NCBI GenBank assembly: GCA_022829145.1
Contig: CM040741.1
Span: 60,624,547 to 60,688,546 of the forward strand
DNA: 64,000 nt
Reading direction: 5' to 3'
Origin: Albula goreensis
Lineage: Eukaryota > Chordata > Actinopteri > Albuliformes > Albulidae
Shown here: in pieces, positions 49,601 to 61,319 of the stretch
Position numbering within the stretch: position 1 is the stretch's first letter
Layout of the letters: each line of letters begins with the position of its first letter
Position numbers and translations under genes: made by a program
The notes under the pieces: generated by a model
Told to the model about the DNA's origin: nothing
Database searches by the model: none
The model's input: the letters and a program-made list of their open reading frames with translations, nothing else

Positions 49601-49890
49601 TTTATTCATTAACAGTGCCAGAGGCAATTTAAGCTGAGCTGGATAGTCAGAAGCCATCTGCTTGTCAGCTGCGTGTGCTCCCCTTTGAAGACTGATTACG
49701 TGTCTTATCACATCCCAAGAAACATGTAGCCTGGCTCATGTATCCTTATATCAATTTTTTCAAAAATTTGATATTTCTTACCACCATTTCAGCACTTTGC
49801 TGCTTAAGACAGCTTATAACATTTTCATTTTTGAGAGTGCAAAGTGGATATTGAAGTTTCCAACTACTAGTTCAGCTGTATTTGCTTATA
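46618..49890. other. AT-rich unique DNA, no gene recognised
   Basis: The tract contains a poly-A/(AAAAC)n stretch at 47297-47341 and a TATATAAA-like pair near 49150-49180 (a short direct repeat, AGAGTATATATAAA and AGTGTATATATAAA). The 113-codon minus frame at 47819-48160 is hydrophobic but has no motif. Confidence 0.5.
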
Positions 49891-49971
49891 TAAGTAAGTA
49901 AGTACGTAAGTATGTCAGGGAGTAAGTGAGTGAGTGAGTGAGCGAGTGAGTGAGTAAATAAAGTGAGTAAG
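49891..49971. repeat. (TAAG)n/(TGAG)n microsatellite
   Basis: TAAG units (49891-49912) grade into GTGA units (49926-49954) with a few substitutions. Confidence 0.93.
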
Positions 49972-50027
49972 TTTTATTTATAATGAACATTGAAACACCA
50001 GTTATGTACTTCAGTAACATTGTGTGT

Positions 50028-50061
50028 CAATGTTGTGACTGGAGATCCTGTCACAACATTG
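50028..50061. repeat. Perfect 12-bp inverted repeat
   Basis: CAATGTTGTGAC (50028-50039) and GTCACAACATTG (50050-50061) are exact inverted copies around a 10-nt loop. Looser symmetry continues outward for a few bases. Confidence 0.8.
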
Positions 50062-51287
50062 TGACAGAAATTTATTAATCATTGCTCAATTTTAACAAAT
50101 AGTTATGGCTACAAAATAAGAGTAGTGTTAAAAAATAAGATGCCAATTATGTAAGTGAAAATTCTAATGATTCGTTCAGATTCTCTAAATGCCTGTATTT
50201 GGGCATGGATTCAAAGTTAAAAATCATTTCAGAGTCTGAATGACCCTCAGTTCCAGGGTGTGTGCATCTCTGATATGCTAATACATGAACATCATGTTGA
50301 ATATAATGTTTTTGTTCTCTCAAAATTATGTCTTGGATTTTAACTAAACATTACATTACAAACAATACAATATCATCGATTGCTTTTTCTTTGTTTACAA
50401 AGTTTAAATCTGGTAACCCAACTAAAACTATGTCCATGCTCAGAATTAACACAGAATTAACAAATTGTTGAATAGTACAGTACAGTGATATTAGAGAATC
50501 ATTATATGACTGCTTAATATGTGTATCCCAAAAAGGTTTGGAACAAGAAAGATATAATTTGACATGAACAGAAAATGGTCTTACACTGGTGGTCTTATGG
50601 TCTTACATAGGTGCTTGTGCTTAAGAGAAGAATGGTCAGAAATAAAGAGATATGTTATGGAGAAACACTGAGCATATTTTATTTTCCCAATATGATTTCT
50701 ATTGGCTGAAGGCATCATATGGAGTATCAGGGCCAACTGAACTAACGAATAAACAATGTTCAGTGAACTCAGGCAAAAAGGTAAGCCCAGGACAATGTGA
50801 TTCCCTTGGACACTGTCGAACTGGAGCTTGACTAATTAACTAATGCAGCTGAAGGGCATGTCTTCTATTTATATCAAAGGAGTTTTTTTTTAAATCCAAC
50901 AAGTTTCACAATGAGATTTACTTAAAAATAACTACTCAAAAAAGTAGTCTACTACACAAAAATAACTAATTTTGTGCAAGTCAGTTATATATAATGGAAT
51001 GAAAAATACACAATAATATTGAAATTCACAATAATACTGGTAGAAATTCAAAAGAAATATGCTAAGAAAGAGGAAGAGATGTAAGGTACCAGGTCTGGGA
51101 ATTTTGCTGTGAATTTGCACCAGCAGACAATGTTCTTCCTAAGCAATAATCTTCCAGTGACATAGTGAGCATGTGATGGGTGGTGCAGATGCAGCGTGGA
51201 AAGAAGCTAGGGCTGTTTGTCATTTGAATTGGAGAAGTCAAATTACAGGATCCTCCTCCTGATTCCGCAGGGCGCAGTGAAAAACAG
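50062..51287. other. AT-rich unique DNA, no gene recognised
   Basis: No repeat, element or frame of note was found in this tract. Confidence 0.5.
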
Positions 51288-51391
51288 AAAACACACACAC
51301 ACACACATACACACACACACACGCACGCACGCACGCACGCACACACGCACGCACGCACGCACGCACGCACACACACACTCACATATATATA
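51288..51391. repeat. (CA)n/(CGCA)n/(TA)n compound microsatellite
   Basis: A CA run (51290-51320) is followed by (CGCA)n with a CACA interruption (51321-51370), then CA and an ATATATATAT end. It is a long alternating purine-pyrimidine tract, CpG-bearing in the middle, and so a good Z-DNA candidate. The 137-codon minus frame with a Cys/Val repeat, the longest frame in the window, is produced by this tract. Confidence 0.95.
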
Positions 51392-52655
51392 TGTAAAGCT
51401 CCTCTTCTGTTTTTCACTCGAGAACAAGAAGGAAGAAATTACCAGTGGATTTACATGGTAAAATATCAAAGCCAAATTGAATTCCAGTGGAAACCTGTAT
51501 TATAATTTCATTTTAGTTTATGCAGCACTGCATTAGTGCTGACCATATTCTATTAAAATTAAGCTTGAACCCTGTCACTGAGAAAAAACTGAAGAACCTA
51601 AATTATTAAACTTCCAATTAGATAATGTGAGGTAAAGGTTATCATAACTGGTAGCAGCATATGCTGGAGTTGAACTCCCTGGATAATGAATTAATTCATT
51701 TATAGAATGCGTTTATTTGGAGAGCAGGCCTAATTAGAGATCTGGACACACAGCAAGTTGTTCCTTCAGACTGACACTTGCAGCCAGGTTCCCAGAGGAA
51801 TGGAAATGGACTATATATGTTTGGTAAATATCTCACTAATTGCAGGTGTCAAAAGAATATATTTTAAATGAAAGATATAGCCTTACTTCTTGAAGGAATT
51901 GCTCAGTACAGTATTTATGAAGATATTATCCAGATTGCCAGGAAGCAATAAAGGTGTATCATAATAGACATGATGATAACTCATCCATGTATTTGATTGC
52001 TGCCAATACTTTATATTGTATTGTAAACTCTTCTTCTCACATGTCCTGCGAGAGGGTGACATTTCCATAACTCATCTTAGTAATCAGATGATGTACCGCT
52101 GTGACCTTAGAGTTGTGTTCCATTACTTTGTTGGTTGTGCTAAGAATGATATCTCCATTACATAGTGTACAAGGCCATGATATTTACAAATGCTCTGTAA
52201 TCCTGTTAATCCTGTTTAATGGATTATCATGTTTTGCACACTACATTTATACAATACTGTACTACAATAGTATAAGGCCACAACCTTCAAAATATTATTT
52301 GACCACTCTCTAAATAAATAACAAGCAAAAAAAAACCACAAATGCTAATGTCTGATTCTAAACTATTATCAGACTGCAATCCTATCGTATCTTCAGCAAA
52401 GCCTTAATGAACGTGAACAGTCAACCTGTTTATATGTGTGCAAAGGCATGTGATCCTTTACACAAAGTTACTAATGCTACCTCTTTAAGCCACAATAACT
52501 TACATATAAATAAACATGTTTTATAGCTATTTATCAGTATACTTAAGCCATGTTCTCATGGATCTCCCTGGATATCTACAATGGAGGTCTGCATGGCACA
52601 CTTTTAAAACAGCTTTAGCTCACCGAGTGAACCAACACTATTGTGTGTATATTTG
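51392..52655. other. Unique DNA, no gene recognised
   Basis: Short chance frames only; no internal or dispersed repeat identified. Confidence 0.5.
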
Positions 52656-52785
52656 CAGGGGCGTAGCTAGAAATTCTGGGCCCTGTACACAGGCAGACCT
52701 TGAGGGCCCCTCCACTCTTTACAAAAAAAAATATCAGATTTTTATGTGCTCCTTCAAACCCTTGGGCCCTGTAAAATATTGACCC
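52656..52785 (+). repeat. Fish hAT-type MITE (CAGGGGCGTAGCTAG end)
   Basis: It begins CAGGGGCGTAGCTAGAAATT, then CTGGGCCCTGTACACAGGC and GAGGGCCCC, and later CCTTGGGCCCTGTAAAAT. CAGGGGCGTAGCTA with repeated GGGCCC is the signature of an abundant animal hAT-type non-autonomous element. The matching right end (TAGCTACGCCCCTG) is missing, so this is a 5' piece. Confidence 0.6.
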
Positions 52786-55700
52786 TGTGTATGTGTGTGT
52801 GTGTGTGAGAGAAAATATAGGATTGCATGCACGTGTAAAGCCTGTTTGTAGGCAACGCATGTACATGCACATCCAACTAGCAATAAAGCAATGGTCTGTC
52901 CTCACTTTTTGTCTTTACAAAAAATTTGACATGAGGAAAATCTGAAAAGAGAGAAATTCATAAGTGCTCTTGCTTTACATTAGTAAATGTCACATTAACA
53001 TTCTCAAAGCAGCAGTCTGTATTATTATGATGGATACAAAATGGCAACAGAGGTCCACAGTGTCATTTGTAAGTGGCATGTGTGTGGAGATTCATTCCAT
53101 ACCTCATGAGATTGTCAATGATCAGATGTTCCAACTCTCTTGCCTGCTTGTAGAACACTGTGCAAGAATCCTTGTATTCCACTCATCTTATTCATTTCTA
53201 TTTATTCCATGCACTTGACAGATGCCATAAATGCATGGTAGATGGGACTGAACTGTATGCTGGCCTGACTTAAGTCTCAGGTAAAGAATATTTTAGAATA
53301 AATATAATGTCATTTAATGATAGAAATGGCCAGAATGTAGTGGTCATGTAGCTGGTATTCAGAGGAGAATAGAAGACGAATTAGGAGTTTCTTAGAGGAT
53401 AGATATAAAAATGTCATTATACACTGTTGGTTTTTTTCTACAAGCAGTGGAAAATATAAAATTTTTGTACATTCATGTTACATAGCTATGAATGATGTAT
53501 TTTTTAGTATTGAAACAAAATATGTTTAAAAACAAGGCATGACTGTTATCTTGAAATTATTGGTGTCAGTGAAAGATGCAAAACTCTGAACAATTGAAAT
53601 ATCAGATTTCATTTGGAAAACTAATCTCAAACTCATTCTCTCATTCCTCCTGTGTCTGCATTTTACTGATGCAATCACAGCTGAGGGGTTATTATTTAGT
53701 ATGTTAGACAATAGTTCTCAAACTTACCTCAGACTCTCATGTCATGTAAGCAAAATGGGAGTGTCCAAAGCAGAGTAGACTTTCTGTCAATGCATTTTCA
53801 TTCTCAAAGCACACTGTTCAAGAATGATCAAGAACTGTGTTGCATGCAATATGTTACTGCCTTACCATCTGACATCAACAAAAGACATTATCCCCATACT
53901 TCATGTTCAAAGGTTATGCAAATTTCTGTATGACGTACATTTAAATCAATGCAAGTAAATGATGAAATGAACAGTAACCATGTATGTAATGGTACATTAT
54001 CATAGAAGGTAAATTCTCTGTGCTCTATATATGTTCCAGAAATGTATAAAAGTCTTATCTGTCTAAAATAAAGACATATCTACTGTAAAATGGCCTTCAG
54101 CATAATGAAAAAGGGTTAATTGATATACAGTATCACTGTATTGTCAGAGTTAGATCAAAATAAATGTATGCTGCCATGGTAAAAGAGGTCATAAGAATAA
54201 GTCTATGATTGTCAAAGGAGGTGACAATGATTGACTTACAAAAATAACAACATGCATTTATCTTTTTGACCTGAAGTGTTTTATAAACCCATCAATCCAT
54301 CACAAGAAGTGAAATCTGTCCACAACACAAGTCAGTGTTCATTGCCATTATTCTGTCTTATCTTTGACCAACACAGGTGCAAACATTTGTCTTGTCATGT
54401 ATAATTGAGAACATAATGTTCTGTAATGATATGAGCAGATAGTTGACAACTGAGACATGGAGGTGCACAAAACTCGAGATTACACACACACACATATCGG
54501 TTACCCTATCTGTAATGGCAGATAATGACTGAAACCGCATTATCCACGTCATGCTGATGCTAAGATGGCTTCCAAAATGTTGGGCCAATATGATGACACA
54601 CTAATTATGTACCAGATAAGTAGGACATGCTTTGGTTTGATGTGCTGCCCATCAACGTGTGTGTTAGCCAAGTGGTTTTCAAACGTCTTACCATGTACCC
54701 CCTATTTTCTCATTAAATGCTTGGTCTCATTAAACTTCACACATTTATCACAGTTCAAATATCAAAAACTAAAAAAGAGAGAAAAAACAGCTCCCTAAAC
54801 TTCATCATCGGACTTAAAATGTATCACTGCACACTTAACATGTTCTACTAACTAATATATAACAAAAAGCTACATGGGTTACTGGCATTCAGTGACCATA
54901 TCAAAGGGAACCTTGATGGTTGAAATAAATACTATGTAGTCTATGTTCATGGATAAACAAATAAGTGAAGGTCTGAGCACAAAAACACATTTGTTTGTTT
55001 ATCCAGCTGTACAATTAAAAGTGAATGAAGAGAAAATATCAAATTCAGCTCACAGGGCCGGAGGGCATCTGTTATCAACATCACCCCAGGATGTCCATAT
55101 CAGCGAAACAGTCTCTGAAAAACATCTTTCCTTGTCTTCAAACTCAACTTTCAAAGTGTATTTCACACAATGTAATTGTGTTCATGTACACTAATGATCA
55201 CCATATAATAAAATTCACATCATAAAGTACACACACCAGAATATGCAGACATTAGGCAATGTAGAACACGTTCCATTATGGAAGTAATCCATCAGTACTG
55301 GTCAAGTGTGTCAGTAAACCTGAAAAAAAAAAAAAAAGATTTTTTGGGGGTTAAGTCTTTTAAGATCAAATGCAAGAAACATCAATAGATCGTACCATTT
55401 GCAGTGTTGTGTTGACACTGTTTATCAGTCTCATCAAAGGCTATGTTTTGTAAATGTCTTTCCTGGTCAGTCATTGACTCTTTACCTGTATAATCTCTAT
55501 CCTTTTTTAAATGTATGGTATATAGCTACTGAGCACATAAAATAAAGAAGAGATAATGCATGATGAGGTAGTACAGTTAAATATAATGACAATGTACAAT
55601 TTAATGTGTATTAAACCATGACCACTTGCCAAAGATAAAAAAGGTAATGTTCAGATTTAATGTTAGCTGCTCTTTTATTAATACACCGATGTGACCTGTT

Positions 55701-55854
55701 GCTGCTGCTTCTGTCAGTAGCAGCTATATCCAGTGATGTGTATATGGCTCTAATGTGAGATAACGAAGCCAGAGTACTCATTTGGAATTGTGATTAGGCC
55801 TCTTGGCTGGAGCTACTTCTCAGGTGTCCATATACACAATACCATGGCATGATT
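52786..55854. other. Unique DNA with minor simple repeats, no gene recognised
   Basis: A short (TG)n run lies at 52788-52807, a (CA)n word at about 54483-54493 and a poly-A at about 55323-55337. Frames are short and without domains. Confidence 0.5.
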
Positions 55855-55985
55855 GAATATAGTATTAAATATAGTTATACAAATGTAATTAATTCATCTA
55901 TTAATAATTAATTAATTGTGATATTAAGTATAATATTAAATATTCAACACTAAAATGTTGACACCATTTTTTACAGTGTTAAGTG
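55855..55985 (-). repeat. AT-rich block with CACTGTAAAAAATGG terminus
   Basis: On the minus strand, starting near 55978, it reads CACTGTAAAAAATGGTGTCA and then ACATTTTAGTGTTGAA. That resembles the end of the same class of fish hAT-type element as at 42626. The adjacent 55855-55940 is nearly pure A/T with TTAATAATTAATTAATT self-complementary words. The other terminus is not identified. Confidence 0.4.
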
Positions 55986-56089
55986 TAACATACAGTAGCT
56001 GCACCAATTTTGGTGGCATCAGGGTACCTAAGCCACTGGTATCTATAGTAGACTTTTTTCACATAATACTATGTTTACTCATATATTTT

Positions 56090-56600
56090 GACTTCTAAAT
56101 TCCACACCCTTATAGCACAATCCACTCTGCACTCAGCTATAATATGCAAATACATATGCAAAGCAATGACTGTGGATGGCCTGGTTTCAAATGGATACGA
56201 GGCAGTGCAGTCAAGCACCACCTGACACAGGTAAATTCCTCTTTTGCCTTTCTCCCATTTGTCATCAAGCACTTCAAAGTGGCGTCACTGAGCCAAACCG
56301 GCTCGAGCCTGTAGAATTACACATCTGCTGGGCCAGCTTGACTCGCTCCCATAACGCACGGTTTCCAAAAGCTTAATTGATCACAGGCATATGTCCAATC
56401 AGCTTCTGATCATTTCCATCTTTCATAAGCAAGTTACAGCTGGTTAAGTGGCTTGGTGCATGCCAGCACTCTCTCCACTCAGCCAAATCCTGGTAAAAGT
56501 TGTCATTCCATGTGGAGGCTTTTTTATGGCAAGGGGATCTAACCACATAACTCCCTGATCATTTCCATTAAGAATTTAGATTGCTGTCATTACCTCAATA
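56090..56600. promoter_or_regulatory. Candidate conserved enhancer with paired octamers
   Basis: Two POU-type words in direct repeat, ATGCAAAT (56144-56151) and ATGCAAAG (56156-56163), stand 12 bp apart. Next come CACTTCAAAGTGG near 56270 (palindromic, NKX/TCF-like), CTTAATTGATCACAGG near 56371, GGTTAAGTGGCTTGG near 56440 and two copies of CTGATCATTTCCAT (near 56407 and 56557). The last is a 14-bp direct repeat 150 bp apart. The texture is repeat-free and enhancer-like; function is inferred. Confidence 0.38.
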
Positions 56601-57169
56601 TGTGAAGATAGGCAGTGTGCTCCAGGGTATCCAAGAAGTTCACATTATAACTTTTCATTAAAGACAAATAACTGATAAAAATGTTTTGGCATACAGCCAG
56701 GTGCGCTCTCTGCCTAGCTAACGTCCTAATAATCTAATAACATTTGTTTAACTATGTAGTAAAGCATATTAAATAGTCAATTAGAAATGAACACAGTGTA
56801 GAGTACCCGTTCTGTCCTCTTCTTTGAAAATGTACTTGTGCTCATTAGTATTCATTTTAGCGTATCCTTGTTTAGTGCTATAAGCCTGATGTGAATTTAT
56901 GAGTGGACAGCTTCAGGCTTTGAATGATATAAAGGATAAACTCTCCAGACAGAGTTTTTCCCTCTGTAAATAAAACACAAAATAGAAATACAAATAAGAC
57001 AAGAACTACATGTAAAAAAAAAAAAAAAACATACAAAGTAGCAGTAGCAGTGGTATTTTAGCCGAATCAACACAGACTAATCTCAGTCCTTGTATATGAA
57101 TGGAAATTATGAAACATAGCAAGTCCTTCCTCTAAATACTAAAACAGAAAGAGGAGTTTTGGAGTTCTA

Positions 57170-57460
57170 TAGCACACCATTTTAGTCCAGTTTTGGCTCA
57201 TTTGACCCAATAGCAATAACGTAAGAAGAAAAAGCACCTGATGAGACTGGCAGACTGATAAATTGCTCCGACCGCAGTAAAGCCCCTGGAGACCCATGGT
57301 CTTGTAAGGTGGCACAGAGAAAAGGTGCATGGCAATTAAATTGCTTAGTTTATTTTATTTTTTATACTCCCAAATTCGTGTCTGGCTTTGAGCCTTTCGG
57401 CAAATTCTGACAGAGGGGGCCATCCTTTGTTTTTTGTTTAAATGGTTGTGTAGTCATGCA
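57170..57460. promoter_or_regulatory. Candidate conserved enhancer block
   Basis: It contains the 13-bp palindrome GCAATTAAATTGC (57332-57344, homeodomain core), ATCCTTTGTTTTTTG (SOX-like CCTTTGTT) near 57423, TTCTGACAGAGG (TALE site) near 57405 and CTGGCTTTGAGCC near 57382. A minus-strand frame at 57139-57330 has no domain. Confidence 0.33.
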
Positions 57461-58539
57461 CTAAATTAATGAAAAGAAGGACATTCTATTTAGCCAGGCA
57501 CTGTTTTTATTCTCTGTGTGTTTGCTACCTTGGGCATTCTGTCATTAATGGAAGCTTTCCTTTTAATAACATGTCAACATAAATATATCCATATTAACTA
57601 GGATTAACCAGTGGTTGCCTTAGTCAGCTGTGAGCCACATGAGAAACACAATGATTAAACAGATGACAGATAAATTATAAAGATGTGTCTTATTTTAAAT
57701 ATAAACAATGATTTTGTGTGCAGGATGTGGAGCAAGAGAAATAAAAAGCCAAATTATATATAAATGGCATGTAATCTGCTTTTATGTACTCTGCCTCATA
57801 CTCCAAAAAAAGTATCATTTCACCCTTAGCTGTCACCAGAGGGGGTGGGGTAACTAGATTTATTGATCCTTCTGAAATGTGAGGGATGAGACCACCTCGA
57901 AATGGCACAAAGGAAGAGGGGACAAACCCTCTCCCCATAATTAATTCTGTGTAACATCAGAGCTGACCAACACAACAGCACCTGTTCACATTGAGCCAAT
58001 CAGCGCTGAATATGTAGATATGAAGTGTCAGCTAACTTGATTGCAAACTAGCATTAGCTTTTTGATGTACTGCAGCTTACCGTCATAACTAGCTATGGGG
58101 CTTGCAAAGTTTAATGCAGTCAGTCAAGTATGTTTAATATAGGTGTAGTACATTTGATTGCAAAAGTTTTCATTATATAGGTTTGCAATATCCACACAAT
58201 ATTTGCTGCAACTCTTGTGCCTGTTCCAGCTCAGGCTGGATCACACTAAAATTCAGATAAAATTATTTTTCAGTTTCACTGCTGCCCTTATTCAGCAACT
58301 AAGGATGCTTACATGTATTTAAGTTTTTAATTTCTGAGCAGGCTGTTAAGCAGGAGAAAGACGTGTGCCTGACACGGGGAAAATGCATTTGGTGCTAATT
58401 GAAAAGCATGAAGTCTACAAAAAGTTTCCCAAGTTTTCTTTCTCTGCCCTTGCATCTTCTTCAAACTTAGATCTCAGTTTTGATACACTGCTGGCTGAAA
58501 AAAAAGTGTGTAAATAAAATATGACTGACATCCATCTGC
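57461..58539. other. Unique DNA, no gene recognised
   Basis: A GC-richer patch near 57820-57940 (AGAGGGGGTGGGGTAAC) carries no recognisable signal. The 82-codon minus frame there has no domain. Confidence 0.45.
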
Positions 58540-58715
58540 ATAATTCGGCCAAAGAAAACTTCAAAGTCCACTTGAAAGTCACACTTCATGCACAACGCAG
58601 ATGGAAGCTATGGGAAATGGCAATGGCAAGAGGCACTCATGCACAAAATGGATATGTAAGGGGAAACAGTTTCAGATTACGGCTATTTTTCACCTGAGCG
58701 CCTTCTTCCTTTCAG
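58540..58715. promoter_or_regulatory. Possible conserved noncoding block before the 58.7 kb exon-like block
   Basis: Complex repeat-free DNA (for example AACTTCAAAGTCCACTTGAA near 58558, NKX/TCF-like). It leads into a pyrimidine-rich acceptor. Confidence 0.25.
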
Positions 58716-58831
58716 ATCAATACAAGCCACATCAGAATGCACAGGAGATGTATGGGCCTTATAGATCAAAACTCCACATTCAAGAAGTACTTTTAAGGAA
58801 ACCATATCGCTTTAGAACTCGGAGCCCATAA
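58716..58831 (+). other. Possible terminal coding exon with poly-A signal
   Basis: A strong acceptor, CCTTCTTCCTTTCAG, ends at 58715. From there a frame (entering with two bases of a split codon) is open to TAA 58829-58831 and encodes 38 residues: QYKPHQNAQEMYGPYRSKLH, then IQEVLLRKPYRFRTRSP. This is a basic, Tyr-rich, protein-like peptide without low complexity. A poly-A signal, AATAAA, follows at 58895-58900. I do not recognise it, and the partner exon upstream is unknown, so chance cannot be excluded. Confidence 0.3.
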
Positions 58832-58929
58832 GTCGACTTCAAATGCACTAACCAGACATACGTTCTAGACTGAAAAATGTACCAATAAGTGGAAAATAAA
58901 TGGAAAGTAGACCTACAAAAGGAGCAGAA

Positions 58930-59400
58930 CCATGGAGGCATTAGCACATGAAATGGTAAATTAAATTGCAGACCACCAATAACAAATTAAAGCAGTTTAG
59001 GGTGAGCCAGGACATGAAAATGCTAACATTAGCTGATTACAAAAGCTTTTCACGAGTAATGACCAGGGCATTTCAGAGCCAGACTGAACCTTGTTTTGGG
59101 GAAGAGAAGTGAGCTGGTTATAAGCCTGTGAAAGCCTTCTGCTTTTTTAATCTGTACTGTTTCAGTTTGATTGCTCTGGGAACAGTTAGAACAGTGGGAA
59201 GGGATATCCCTTAAGTTTGCTTCGAGTAATTTTCTTTCTCTCCTCAAAGCGTGGATAAATCTCAGAACAGGTATATTTCTGAGGATAAACGTTTTCCTCC
59301 TTAGAGCTTCTAAAGATGTAGTTGATTTGAGTCGCACTCAAACCCATGCAAGAATTGATTCTCATCTCAAAGGGTATCAAGCAAAGTAGGAATAGATTGT
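58930..59400. promoter_or_regulatory. Candidate conserved noncoding block
   Basis: GGCATTAGCACATG, GTAAATTAAATTGCAGACC, AACATTAGCTGATTAC and CTTTTTTAATCTGTACTG give homeodomain-type cores. CTCCTCAAAGCGTGGATAAATC near 59243 and TCTCAAAGGGTATCAAGC near 59365 give TCF-like cores. Long overlapping frames on both strands (59050-59428) show no domain, as expected for conserved noncoding DNA. Confidence 0.33.
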
Positions 59401-60839
59401 TCTTAAAACTCAAAATATTTCTGGCCATTTTTGCTTTTATGTACCTTTAAAGTTAAAATTATCCTGAATAATAAATATGTTTTGCTCAAACTTTTGATTA
59501 CCCTGGGCTCTTGCATGCAAACTTCAGCTTCCTAGCAACAACATAAAACAGAAACTCCGTGCCTCTATAACACAGAAACATTAATTATATTAAAAAGTAA
59601 TGAAAACATTAATCCATAGTTTAAATTATTTTTTTAAGATACTAGTTCACTGGTATAAAATGGCCTGAATTGACCAATTTTGTGTATTCCCTTAAGGTAC
59701 ATCTTACCTTAAAACATCTCATATGCTCTCATGTTATCAACACAGATCAGCTTTGAAGCCGCCCAGTGCAGGATGTGTGTGAAAACCCTCTGTAGTTGAC
59801 ATATTCACAAAAGCGCCCCTTAACTGATAGATGTAGCAGTGGCAAGGATAAACTCCGTTAGAGGATAAGATATCTGGGGAACCAGACCCAATGGGATACC
59901 CTATTCACTCCAGGGTGGCAGAAGGTTTAACACTATGACCACTTTTGCAGATGTAGACTAAGCCAAATTGGATCACATCAAGAGCAGTCAACACAGAAAT
60001 ATTACATATGTATGCGTCCTCTATGAGTGTGAGCACATGTGTTTGTGTGTCCAGACATTTATTCATTCAAAACAATTCCCTCTTACCGAAAAACTGACAA
60101 TAGTGATTTAAATTCTCTAAAAGTACTAGAACCTTTCCTATTGTATGGTTTCATTTCAAGTATATCTTTTGTTTTTCAGTGCATTGAAGCTGAAACAGTG
60201 CCAGGATTGTTCTCAGAACAGTTGATTGAATTAACATTCATTTGCATTACTGCTTTATTTTAAACTCAGTCAGTGCACAACAATAACAGAATATTTTACA
60301 TCTCGTTAAAATGACATTTTTTGCTATTCATTAAACTGCAACTGGTACAATGATAAAGTAAATATGTATGCTATGAACCATAGCACTGTGTGCCACAGGG
60401 ATTTCAGTTTTTAACTTCTTTGTATAAAAAAAGTTCACTTTGTTCTTGCAGTAAAGTCAGTAATTGTGGGAAATTGTTTTTGTTTGGGTATTTTATTTGG
60501 CTGCTGTTAGTTAAGTGAGGCTGAAATGCTTGCTTACACAAATCAGGAGATGTGGTCAGAAAGGATATACTTACAAACGCTTACATTTAATGTAAAAGTT
60601 GCAAAATTTGTGAAATGTGACAAAATAATTGAAACATTGGTATGGATGGAATATAGAAAATATAAAACACATAAATGGATGCATAAAGAAGAAATTTAAG
60701 AGATGCAAATGTTTGATTTTTTTAACTTAACACAATCAGACAACACATGGATACTGTTTTTTAACAGAAAATGGATTGTCCATTGTAAAATCAGAGAAAG
60801 TTAGATTTCAAGAAGATCCATTTTTAATTAACACAACTG
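59401..60839. other. AT-rich unique DNA with one degraded repeat
   Basis: Apart from the repeat at 59815-59940 nothing is recognised. A TTTTGTTTTTCAG acceptor-like word near 60168-60180 precedes a 28-codon open stretch ending at 60263. No donor or domain supports it. Confidence 0.45.
59815..59940 (+). repeat. Degraded fish repeat (GGCAAGGATAAACTCC motif)
   Basis: GTGGCAAGGATAAACTCCGT, then GGGGAACCAGACCCAATGG and GGATACCCTATTCACTCCAG, keep the word order of a repeat abundant in fish. In that repeat GGCAAGGAAAAACTCCC, GGAACCAGACTCA and GGGGAACCCATCCTCC follow one another. The copy is old. Family assignment is from memory. Confidence 0.5.
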
Positions 60840-61130
60840 ATATCAAGTGTTAGCTTTATTTGCTGCTACTGTGGAAAAGTGAATGTACAATGCAGAATCC
60901 ACATCAACACATCGTTTCTATCTCTCAGGGAAATAACTCTACTGTACGTGGTCCTGAATTCCCATGACATGCAAGCTTACACAAAGGATCCTTATGGTGC
61001 CCTGTTGGTCTCATGCCTTGTGAATATGGTATTTAGGGATTTGCTGTTTACTCTGGATGCGAGGCCATTATTAATTGAGACTAGCAGATGTCAAGAGGTG
61101 TCAGCAAACACTAACTAGGATCTCCGTTTA
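60840..61130. promoter_or_regulatory. Possible conserved noncoding block
   Basis: GAGGCCATTATTAATTGAGA (homeodomain core) and AAGAGGTGTCAGC (T-box half-site AGGTGT) lie near 61060-61110. The block is repeat-free and has no coding features. It stops before the LINE remnant. Confidence 0.28.
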
Positions 61131-61319
61131 CACTGTTTCCTTCCATTACATCACACTTCAATCACTGAGACTGGTTGACGCACACAGCACTCTGTGAATG
61201 ATACTTCTCTGTTCATCTCGGATGTTCTTGCCACCTACGTTACAATCATGACAGCAAACAACTTTGGCTTGCCTCACACACATGATTGGATCGTACTCAA
61301 ATCTTCATTTAGTTGAAGC

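Noticed and set aside
49891..49971. Possible CRISPR-like array
   Set aside because: Units are 4 bp with no spacers; it is a microsatellite. No CRISPR array occurs in the window.
51062..51475. 137-codon minus-strand frame, the longest in the window
   Set aside because: Most of it is Cys/Val/Arg/Ala repeats generated by the CA/CGCA microsatellite; no domain remains once that is removed.
60168..60263. Acceptor-like word followed by 28 open codons
   Set aside because: No donor, no domain and no partner exon; common by chance.
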